This document shows, piece by piece, positions 1 through 4,563 of a stretch of DNA of 5,424 bases. Source of the DNA: Methanobacteriota archaeon (lineage in GTDB: Archaea > Thermoplasmatota > Thermoplasmata > RBG-16-68-12); contig VBLZ01000091.1 in assembly GCA_005878515.1 (NCBI GenBank), positions 1-5,424 of the forward strand, given 5' to 3'. Below the pieces are notes generated by a model, which did not search any database, was not told the DNA's origin, and was given only the letters and a program-made list of their open reading frames with translations. Every line of letters begins with the position of its first letter. Positions within the stretch are counted from its first letter, which is position 1. The position numbers and the translations under genes were made by a program.

Positions 1-303
1 TTCGCCCCCCAGCGGGACGACGAAGATGATCGGCGTGCCCGGGAGGCGACCGCCGAGGGCGCGCAGGAGCTCGATGCCGTTGCCATCGCGCAACTTGCTT
101 CCGATGACGACCGCGTCAAAATGGTAGGACAGCGCGAGTTGCAACCCCTGTTTCCGCGACCCGGCGGTTCGGACAATCCATCCTTTTCGTGTGAGGGCGG
201 CTACGCTGAGAATCTGGTGGTCTTCGTTGCCGTCAACCACGAGGACGGCGACCGGGGCTGCGCTGTTTGCCCCCGCGATCTCAGAGGGAGTCGTCTGGGC
301 CAT
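1..303 (-). CDS. Receiver-like (CheY-fold) protein, N-terminal 101 residues, lacking the phosphoacceptor Asp
   Basis: The gene runs off the left window edge; 101 residues are visible from the ATG at 303. After a polar leader of about 17 residues comes a CheY-like pattern: strand 1 with acidic pocket (VAVLVVDGNED, residues 18-28), helix 1, strand 2 (GWIVRTAGS), a helix with QGLQLAL, strand 3 (DAVVIGSKLRDGNGIELL, 63-80) and strand 4 (TPIIFVVPLGG, 90-100). In ordinary response regulators the residue ending strand 3 is the phosphorylated Asp; here Gly (residue 68) stands there. The acidic pair after strand 1 is reduced to one Asp (24) followed by Gly. The following DGNGIELL stretch is well kept. 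It is therefore probably a pseudo-receiver that does not take a phosphoryl group by the usual chemistry. The output domain, if any, lies outside the window. No in-frame ATG, GTG or TTG lies between the upstream TATA-like box and this ATG, which supports the start. The gene lies 162 bases downstream of a KaiC-like ATPase gene in the same direction, so a functional link is plausible but inferred. Confidence 0.82.
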   Translation of the reverse strand, partial: MAQTTPSEIAGANSAAPVAVLVVDGNEDHQILSVAALTRKGWIVRTAGSRKQGLQLALSYHFDAVVIGSKLRDGNGIELLRALGGRLPGTPIIFVVPLGGE

Positions 304-373
304 AGCGGATCGGTGGGCGCCTGAACCGACGCGAAGGATTCCCTCGCGCAGGACGCCGCACCAGTTCCCTGGC

Positions 374-384
374 GGGTATAAAGG
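374..384 (-). promoter_or_regulatory. TATA-like promoter element for the receiver gene
   Basis: Read on the minus strand, this segment is CCTTTATACCC, an AT-rich island in GC-rich DNA resembling an archaeal TATA box. Its centre is about 76 bases before the ATG at 303, so transcription would start near 350-355 and leave a leader of about 50 bases. The core is nearly symmetric (TTTATA against TATAAA), and no clear purine-rich BRE is seen. The direction is assigned because the nearest gene start lies on the minus side. No Shine-Dalgarno sequence precedes the ATG. Confidence 0.4.
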
Positions 385-405
385 ACTAGCGGGGAGATTC
401 GCGGT

Positions 406-465
406 TTCGTCACTTGAATTTGCAGGCGTTCGCGGGACCTATTCCGAAGAAGTGACGAATCACCT
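406..465 (-). repeat. Inverted repeats forming two mutually exclusive hairpins after the ATPase gene
   Basis: On the minus strand, directly after the stop codon of the KaiC-like gene, AGGTGA-TTCG-TCACTT (465 to 450) can fold into a 6-pair stem (one G-U) with a UUCG loop. The segment TTCGTCACTT (459 to 450) is also perfectly complementary over 10 bases to AAGTGACGAA (415 to 406), leaving a 34-base loop. The two pairings cannot coexist. The element sits between the ATPase stop codon and the TATA-like box of the receiver gene. It could be an RNA 3'-end or attenuation structure, or a dyad operator about 20 bp upstream of the receiver promoter. No T-rich tract follows, so it is not a typical archaeal terminator. 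The pairing is seen directly; the role is inference. Confidence 0.5.
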
Positions 466-1287
466 TTATGCCCCGCTGACGGCCCGTGTCACTTCGAACG
501 ACCCATCCTCGAAGGAGAACGCATAGTACCCGGTGTCGTGCTTCGTACCTCGCATCTTCACGACTCGCAAGCGACGTTGCACGAACAGGTCCGAGGTCGG
601 ATGCATTTCCAGCGCCAGGATGCCGTCCGCGAGGTACGCCTCCTCGGGGGACGACCCGCCGGCTCCCAGCTCGAGCGGTCGCTCCGAAATCAGGTACGTG
701 AGCGGGCCGAGGTCCCGCAGCCATTCGAACAGAAAGTAGAGCTCGGACCGCCGATCTTGCATCTTCGCCATCGTCTCGAGGACGTCGAGCGAGTCGACGA
801 CCAGCACCGAAACGGGATCCGCTTTCATCACGTTCTTGCAGTACATCTTGAACAGTTCGAGCCAGCTGCCGCGACCCTGGAGGAAGTTCAGGTTCTTCCG
901 GATGTTCCCCATGTCGAGGGTCACGATCTGCTCCGCCGCGCGGGCATCGGCCATCCCCATCGAAGCCATCTGCTCGAGGATCAGATCTTTTCCTTGCTCG
1001 AGGGTGAAGTACGCGGACTTGCGGTTTTCCTGCAACGCGTTCTGATAAAGGATCGAAAAGGTCAGCGAGGACTTCATCGTCCCCGGCGCGCCGCTCACGA
1101 GGACGACGTATCCCTCCGGGACCCCTCCTCCGAGGACGTCGTCGAAGCCTCGCACGTACGTCTTGACGCGATTCCGACTCGTGGTGCGCCCTCCAGGTCG
1201 GATGTATGCGCGCGTCGTCCTAAGCCTTTTCCTCCGAGACGTCGAGCGCACAATCTTCAAATATACTCGGGCCGCTGGGCCGCGCAT
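466..1287 (-). CDS. KaiC-like RecA-superfamily ATPase, single domain
   Basis: This is a single-domain KaiC/RadA-type ATPase of the archaeal signal-transduction group (COG0467). Counting from the ATG at 1287 (273 residues), the family opening RVKTYVRGFDDVLGGGVPEG lies at 40-59, followed by a Walker A loop GAPGTMKS at 66-73. Strand 2 ends FTLEQG with Glu97 at the place of the catalytic carboxylate. Walker B is VLVVDS with Asp165, and the KaiC-type KMRGTKHD motif is at 244-251. The Walker A loop has Met where Gly normally precedes Lys. There is no second KaiC domain and no DNA-binding domain, so a soluble ATP-binding regulator is likely; its partner is unknown. The start is uncertain. The ATG at 1287 gives about 40 basic residues before the conserved domain and overlaps the divergent gene by one base. 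In-frame alternatives are TTG at 1260, GTG at 1251 and GTG at 1155, none with a well-placed Shine-Dalgarno. The receiver-like gene follows downstream. Confidence 0.88.
   Translation of the reverse strand: MRGPAARVYLKIVRSTSRRKRLRTTRAYIRPGGRTTSRNRVKTYVRGFDDVLGGGVPEGYVVLVSGAPGTMKSSLTFSILYQNALQENRKSAYFTLEQGKDLILEQMASMGMADARAAEQIVTLDMGNIRKNLNFLQGRGSWLELFKMYCKNVMKADPVSVLVVDSLDVLETMAKMQDRRSELYFLFEWLRDLGPLTYLISERPLELGAGGSSPEEAYLADGILALEMHPTSDLFVQRRLRVVKMRGTKHDTGYYAFSFEDGSFEVTRAVSGA
1257..1267 (+). promoter_or_regulatory. TATA-like element between divergent ATPase and DUF1616 genes
   Basis: The plus strand reads TCAAATATACT here, the only AT-rich stretch between the two divergent genes. Its centre is about 25 bases before the TTG at 1287, the spacing expected when an archaeal transcript begins at or next to the start codon (leaderless). 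Read on the minus strand it is AGTATATTTGA and could also drive the KaiC-like gene, with transcription starting near 1237. That would place the ATG at 1287 upstream of the transcript. Shared use by both genes is inferred. Confidence 0.45.
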
Positions 1288-1907
1288 TGTCGGACGATGT
1301 CCTGGGTGCCGTCGTCGCGACGGCCCGCGTGATCGGGGCGCTCGTGCTCCTGTTCTTCCTGCCCGGATTCCTGCTCATCAACGCGCTGTACCCCCGAAAA
1401 GGCGAGCTGGACCGGGAGTACGACGCCCTGTATCGCCTCACGCTGGGAATCGTCCTGTCCATTGCCGTCACGGTGTTCTGGTCGTTCTTCCTCAATTCGC
1501 TCGGGATTAACGAGGCGACCGGGCTCGGGTACGTTGTCGGTCCGAACATCGCGGGTGGATTGATCGGCCTCTCGATCGCGTTCTTCGCCCTCGGATGGTG
1601 GCGAGGCGCGTACCCGTGGATGGCCCGCGTCCATCCGTCGCTCGCGCGCGTCCCGAAACCGGGACCGGGAGAGCTCCTGACCGAAGACGAGCGAGACCAT
1701 CGGGTACGGCTCAAGCTCCAGCAGCTCGCCGAGAAGCGCGAAGCCTTGCGCCGGGCGATCAAGGACGCCGAGCGGCGCATGCGGCTCCAATCGGCGGACG
1801 CGCAATCCCACTACGAGACCGTCCGTGACAAGTCGCGCGCGGAACTCCGGACGATCGAAGCGGAGCTGAAGAAACTCGAAGAGGAACGGACCGCGGAACT
1901 CTATTGA
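1287..1907 (+). CDS. DUF1616 family membrane protein with C-terminal coiled coil
   Basis: This 206-residue protein has an N-terminal DUF1616-type membrane domain. The segments are about 6-32 (containing LVLLFFLPGFLLINALYPRKGELD, whose FLPGxxLxxALxPRxxxLD pattern marks the family), 51-70 and 84-105. A Pro/Gly linker (119-130, ending KPGPGELL) leads to a highly charged helical tail, 131-206, with heptad-like Leu/Ala spacing and Lys/Glu/Arg runs, predicted to be a coiled coil. DUF1616 proteins are archaeal membrane proteins of unknown function. The tail probably lies in the cytoplasm, since the loop between segments 1 and 2 and the tail are both basic or charged. The TTG start is chosen because it precedes the first membrane segment and lies about 25 bases after a TATA-like box; no Shine-Dalgarno is seen. 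The gene is first in a tight three-gene set with Pth2 (12-base gap) and DUF99. It may tether or scaffold something, but that is inference. Confidence 0.8.
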   Translation: MSDDVLGAVVATARVIGALVLLFFLPGFLLINALYPRKGELDREYDALYRLTLGIVLSIAVTVFWSFFLNSLGINEATGLGYVVGPNIAGGLIGLSIAFFALGWWRGAYPWMARVHPSLARVPKPGPGELLTEDERDHRVRLKLQQLAEKREALRRAIKDAERRMRLQSADAQSHYETVRDKSRAELRTIEAELKKLEEERTAELY

Positions 1908-1909
1908 CC

Positions 1910-1913
1910 GGAG
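1910..1913 (+). promoter_or_regulatory. Shine-Dalgarno site of pth2
   Basis: GGAG lies in the 12-base gap after the DUF1616 stop codon and is 6 bases before the ATG at 1920. It fixes the Pth2 start. It also suggests that internal genes of this operon use leadered initiation, while the first gene may be leaderless. Confidence 0.6.
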
Positions 1914-1919
1914 CGAGAC

Positions 1920-2273
1920 ATGGATTACAAACTCGTGATCGCGGTGCGCTCGGACCTCGACCTCTCGCGCGGCAAGCTGGCCGTCCAGGTGGCGCACGCC
2001 GCGGTCATGGCGGCACTCGAGGCGAAAGCCCGCCATCGGAAATGGTTCGCCGAATGGATCGCGGAAGGGCAGAAGAAGGTCGTTGTCAAAGGCGGGCCCC
2101 TTCCCGACCTCCGATCGCTTCAGGCGAAAGCGCGCTCGATGCACTTACCAACGACGCTGGTGGAGGACGCCGGACTGACGGAGCTTCCGCCCGGGACGGT
2201 CACGTGCGTCGGAATCGGCCCGGGACCGAATTCGATAGTGGACCAGGTCACCGGTCATCTCCCGTTGATGTGA
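1920..2273 (+). CDS. pth2: Peptidyl-tRNA hydrolase, archaeal/eukaryotic type (Pth2)
   Basis: The enzyme cleaves the ester bond of peptidyl-tRNAs that fall off ribosomes, recycling tRNA in the cytoplasm. The 117-residue protein is the usual full length for Pth2. It shows the N-terminal strand YKLVIAVRSDL, the signature GKLAVQVAHAAV (18-29) with the conserved Lys19, Gln23 and His26, and the C-terminal active-site segment LVEDAGLTELPPGTVTCVGI (80-99) with Asp83, followed by GPGPNSIVDQVTGHLPL. No key residue is missing. The ATG at 1920 has a GGAG six bases upstream and starts right at the family's first strand. The gene lies 12 bases after the DUF1616 gene and 3 bases before the DUF99 gene, so it is almost certainly co-transcribed with both. 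It is unrelated in fold to bacterial Pth. Confidence 0.97.
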   Translation: MDYKLVIAVRSDLDLSRGKLAVQVAHAAVMAALEAKARHRKWFAEWIAEGQKKVVVKGGPLPDLRSLQAKARSMHLPTTLVEDAGLTELPPGTVTCVGIGPGPNSIVDQVTGHLPLM

Positions 2274-2276
2274 CTA

Positions 2277-2849
2277 ATGAAGGCGAAATCCCGTTTCCTC
2301 GGGATTGACGACGCCCCGTTCCGTTTCTCCGACGAGACCGTTCCCGTCGTCGGGGTCGTCGTCCAGGCGCCGTCGTACATCGAGGGTGTCCTGACGACGC
2401 TGGCGGAAGTGGACGGTCACGATGCGACCGAGCGGATTGCCTCGATGGTGCGACGTTCCCGGTACCGCGCAGGACTCGCCGCCATCCTGATCGACGGGAC
2501 TGCGGTCGGCGGCTTCAACGTCATCGATATCGACGCGGTCCGTGCGGCGGTGGATCGACCCGTCGTAACGGTCACGCGAAAGAAACCGAATCTCGGTTCA
2601 ATCGAGACGGCGTTGCGACGCCGCTTCGACGACTGGCAGGAGCGGCTCGCGACCATCCGCCGGCACGAGATCGAGGCGATCCGGACCGGCCATGGATCGG
2701 TCTGGGTGACCTACGTCGGTGCGAGCCGAACCGAGGTCCAAGAGGCGCTCTCGCTCACGACCGTCCGCGGGGTCCTGCCGGAACCACTGCGCGTCGCCCA
2801 TCTCATCGCGGCGGGGATCGTCCGAGGCGAATCGCGGGGACGCGCCTGA
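2277..2849 (+). CDS. DUF99 family protein (endonuclease V-like fold)
   Basis: The 190-residue protein matches the archaeal DUF99/COG1628 family. It begins with FLGIDDAPF (7-15), followed by the strand PVVGVVVQAPSYIEGVLTT, the VDGHDAT segment, and ILIDGTAVGGFNVID (70-84). It then has VVTVTRKKPNL (96-106) and the family's C-terminal block TTVRGVLPEPLRVAHLIAAG (161-180), ending RGESRGRA. The family is related to endonuclease V, with an RNase H-like fold. Asp11 and Asp73 occupy places comparable to the metal-binding acids, so nuclease activity is possible, but the substrate of DUF99 proteins is not established to my knowledge. The length is typical. The ATG at 2277 lies 3 bases after the pth2 stop with no clear Shine-Dalgarno, suggesting translational coupling. 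It converges with Pelota across a 21-base gap that holds no obvious terminator. Confidence 0.9.
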   Translation: MKAKSRFLGIDDAPFRFSDETVPVVGVVVQAPSYIEGVLTTLAEVDGHDATERIASMVRRSRYRAGLAAILIDGTAVGGFNVIDIDAVRAAVDRPVVTVTRKKPNLGSIETALRRRFDDWQERLATIRRHEIEAIRTGHGSVWVTYVGASRTEVQEALSLTTVRGVLPEPLRVAHLIAAGIVRGESRGRA

Positions 2850-2870
2850 CTCGGTGCGACCGCGGACCTC

Positions 2871-3905
2871 TCACTTGATGGGAAATCGGAGGAGGGCGGC
2901 GATCCCGCCCAACGCCTCGAGCTTCTGGCCGGCCTCGTGATGGCGGCTCACCAGGACGACGGTCCCTCGCGCGGACTCGGCGGAACGCATCAGGTCCTCG
3001 ATGCCGACATCCCGCACGACCGCGTCGCTCACGAGGAGGGTTTCGACCGCTCCCGCCTCGACGGCTTCGGCGACCTCCGCCGGTCCGTATGCGCACGGCC
3101 GGTTCGTCGCGATCGCCTCCAGGAGCGTCTCGACCAGTCGCGTCTCGTATCCGACGCGACTGTCTCCGAACACCTTCGCCCCGACGCCGGCCTTGAGCGC
3201 CTCCTGGATCCCCTGCATCCCGGCGCCCGACGTCCCATGCGTGTGGACTTTCGACGCGAGCGTCGGCTCCCGGGCTTTCAGGTAGTCGAGGAAGGCGTCG
3301 CGCGTGAACCCGGGTCCGACGAGGACGAGCGCCTCCCCGAGTTCGGTTGTGCGCAACTTCGTGAGGATCTCGTCGAAATACGCGGACCGCGCATCTCCGG
3401 ACGGGAACATCTTGCCGTGACCTGGCGCGCGAATCGTCGCCAGCTCTCGAACGCCGTATTGCCGGAGCTGGGCCAGGAGCGCTTCTTCGTCGTCCAACGA
3501 GAGGAAGGCGACGAGCGGCTTCTGCGCCGCGGCAACGGCCTCGTCGATCCGCCGCAACTCGTGCGACCGCCAGGTCTTGATGATCGAGACCACGTCGTCG
3601 ACCGCGACGTTCAAGGTGTGGTGCCGTCCCAGGTCTTGCGGTCCCTCGACGATGACGCCCGTGATTCGCAGACGGTCGGCGAAGGCTTGGAACTCGACGC
3701 TCTCGACGCGGACGGTCAGCGTCACGCGGACTTTCTCGCCCCGCTCGGGCCGGACCTTGTCGGTCTTCACTTCCTGACGGCGGTAGGTCGACGCGCGCAC
3801 GTGGTCTCCGGGAAGGACGAGGTTGTGCAGGTGCCACAGGTCGTCCGCGTTTTCGACGCGCACCTTGATCTCGCCGGTGGCCGGGTCTTTGTGGAGAACG
3901 CGCAT
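2871..3905 (-). CDS. pelA: Archaeal Pelota (Dom34 homologue), ribosome rescue factor
   Basis: Pelota enters the A site of ribosomes stalled without a usable codon. It works with a translational GTPase (aEF1A in archaea) and ABCE1 to split the ribosome. The 344-residue protein is full length. The N-terminal Sm-like domain (about 1-125) begins MRVLHKDPATGEIKVRVENA and has DDLWHLHNLVLPGD (21-34). The central eRF1-like domain (about 126-260) has KPLVAFLSLDDEEALLAQLR at its start and, at 223-236, the Pelota-type loop around HGTSGAGMQGIQEA. It has no GGQ motif, as expected for Pelota rather than release factor 1. The C-terminal eL30-like domain (262-344) includes RPCAYGPAEVAEAVEAGAVETLLVSD in two stretches. 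The ATG at 3905 matches the usual family start. The gene stands alone on its strand, converging with DUF99 and diverging from a small membrane gene. Confidence 0.97.
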   Translation of the reverse strand: MRVLHKDPATGEIKVRVENADDLWHLHNLVLPGDHVRASTYRRQEVKTDKVRPERGEKVRVTLTVRVESVEFQAFADRLRITGVIVEGPQDLGRHHTLNVAVDDVVSIIKTWRSHELRRIDEAVAAAQKPLVAFLSLDDEEALLAQLRQYGVRELATIRAPGHGKMFPSGDARSAYFDEILTKLRTTELGEALVLVGPGFTRDAFLDYLKAREPTLASKVHTHGTSGAGMQGIQEALKAGVGAKVFGDSRVGYETRLVETLLEAIATNRPCAYGPAEVAEAVEAGAVETLLVSDAVVRDVGIEDLMRSAESARGTVVLVSRHHEAGQKLEALGGIAALLRFPIK

Positions 3906-3930
3906 GTTTCGCGAGCTATGGAGCCGGTCC

Positions 3931-3947
3931 GTATTTCTGAATATCGA
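3931..3947 (-). promoter_or_regulatory. Putative TATA-like promoter of the Pelota gene
   Basis: On the minus strand this AT-rich patch reads GATATTCAGAAATAC and lies within the 133-base divergent gap 3906-4038. The AAATAC part is centred about 29 bases before the ATG at 3905, compatible with a very short or absent leader. GATATT is about 10 bases further up and would give a leader of roughly 13 bases. Neither is a perfect TATA box. No Shine-Dalgarno is seen before the ATG. The rest of the gap shows no other clear feature apart from a weak CTTATG on the plus strand near 4007-4012, which could serve the membrane gene. Confidence 0.3.
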
Positions 3948-4038
3948 GTCCGATGCACTCCGAAGGCCGTATCCGGAATCCGTCGCTCCGTCCGCGCCGC
4001 GTCAGGCTTATGGCTCCTTCCGCCCCTCATCTCATGCG

Positions 4039-4224
4039 ATGGCGAGGGACCGTTTTCTATTCCGGGCGGGCCGCACGGGGTACACTTACCCTGAGGTCCT
4101 CGAGGTTCGAGCCGGATCTGTCCGTCTCCTGAGGCCGTCGAGTACCGCCAAACGGGAGCAATGGGCCGTCTCGACCCTGATCGCGATCGCCTACGTCTTC
4201 ATCATCGGCCCATCCTGGCGGTGA
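4039..4224 (+). CDS. Small membrane protein, N-terminal part of a possibly frameshifted gene
   Basis: I do not recognise this 61-residue ORF. It has a basic, strand-rich first part (YPEVLEVRAGSVRLL, 17-31) and one hydrophobic segment, AVSTLIAIAYVFIIGPSW (43-60). Codons from about 4139 to 4218 have G or C in almost every third position, which supports this frame there; the first 30 codons are less certain. The TGA at 4222-4224 overlaps the GTG of the next ORF as GTGA. One added G in the GGCGG run near 4217-4221 would fuse the two frames as ...GPSWRVTGLPALGVV..., giving a two-helix membrane protein of about 160 residues. The two readings are a translationally coupled pair or a single gene with a one-base deletion (real or assembly error). 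The ATG start is a guess. Another ATG at 4034 opens a different 32-codon frame (to 4132), so the N-terminus may also be disturbed. Confidence 0.5.
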   Translation: MARDRFLFRAGRTGYTYPEVLEVRAGSVRLLRPSSTAKREQWAVSTLIAIAYVFIIGPSWR

Positions 4225-4520
4225 CCGGCCTCCCCGCTCTCGGAGTCGTTCTGGGCGTCGGGATCGGAGTTGCCGTGTACTTCCTCGGACTCATCGCGGC
4301 GCTCATCTGGTGGGACAACCGAAGCCTCCCACTCCTCGCGGAAAACCCTGACTACTCAATGCCGCTTGAGATCCTGGGGATCGAGTCATTCAGGACATTC
4401 CACGAAATTCGTGGCCGAGCAGGTGGAAAAGAGATCCGCGTGGCGGTTCCTGGGCCACGAACCAAGATCGAGGAGGCCGTCCGGTTCGCCACTTCCGCGG
4501 GTCGGGCTGCACAAGCGTAG
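4221..4520 (+). CDS. Small membrane protein with cytosolic C-terminal domain, C-terminal part of a possibly frameshifted gene
   Basis: From the GTG at 4221 this ORF encodes 99 residues. A long hydrophobic segment, LGVVLGVGIGVAVYFLGLIA (7-26, continuing ALIWW), is followed by a polar domain. That domain has strand-like LEILGIESFRTFHEIRG (49-65), GKEIRVAVPG (69-78) and a final helix RTKIEEAVRFAT. The strand-strand-strand-helix ending recalls bacterial PH-like (YcxB-type) domains, in which strands flank a membrane hairpin; this is a pattern impression only, not a recognised match. The frame is also open upstream to an ATG at 4161, giving 119 residues. Those 20 extra residues are Arg/His-rich and look non-coding, and the same bases read well in the preceding ORF's frame. 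The gene overlaps that ORF by 4 bases and converges with aIF2 gamma. Third codon positions are G/C-rich in the first half and less so toward the end. Confidence 0.62.
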   Translation: MTGLPALGVVLGVGIGVAVYFLGLIAALIWWDNRSLPLLAENPDYSMPLEILGIESFRTFHEIRGRAGGKEIRVAVPGPRTKIEEAVRFATSAGRAAQA

Positions 4521-4532
4521 GGGCGCAGCCCG
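4503..4532. terminator. GC-rich inverted repeat in the convergent gap, terminator-like
   Basis: CGGGCTGC (4503-4510) and GCAGCCCG (4525-4532) are perfect 8-base inverted arms separated by 14 bases. The stem spans the stop codon of the small membrane gene (TAG at 4518-4520) and lies 31 bases beyond the aIF2 gamma stop, so transcripts from either side would contain it. No T-rich run follows on either strand, so it differs from known archaeal terminators. It may instead protect RNA 3' ends. The remaining bases to 4563 show nothing else. Confidence 0.35.
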
Positions 4533-4563
4533 CACAGAAATCAACCGGTGAGCAACCCGTCGT

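Noticed and set aside
191..526. Open frame of 111 codons across the receiver gene and the gap
   Set aside because: It crosses the receiver gene, the TATA-like box and the hairpin region antisense, without any protein-like pattern. The receiver frame on the minus strand explains bases 1-303.
538..1332. Open frame of 264 codons on the plus strand
   Set aside because: It is antisense to the KaiC-like ATPase, which has clear Walker A, Walker B and KMRGTKH motifs. The plus-strand translation has no motifs.
1257..2144. Open frame of 295 codons on the minus strand
   Set aside because: It lies antisense to the DUF1616 gene and most of pth2. Its composition is Arg-, Glu- and Asp-rich with no recognisable fold, as expected when a high-GC gene is read backwards. 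Pth2 on the other strand is unmistakable.
2803..3837. Second open frame of 344 codons on the minus strand over Pelota
   Set aside because: It is out of frame with Pelota by one base and consists largely of Arg, Pro, Gly and Ala, which is a composition artefact.
3929..3979. Imperfect direct repeat CCGTAT...GAAT in the gap before Pelota
   Set aside because: Only about 10 of 14 positions match and the spacing between shared blocks differs, so it is not distinguishable from chance.
2937..4094. Open frame of 385 codons on the plus strand
   Set aside because: It is the antisense shadow of Pelota, whose whole length is conserved on the minus strand. The translation is full of Arg, Asp and Val repeats with no domain pattern.
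4161..4220. ATG at 4161 as the start of the 99-residue membrane ORF
   Set aside because: The 20 added residues are Arg/His/Asp-rich, and the same bases read as a clean membrane helix in the preceding frame with strong third-position GC. The GTG at 4221 or a frameshift is a better explanation.
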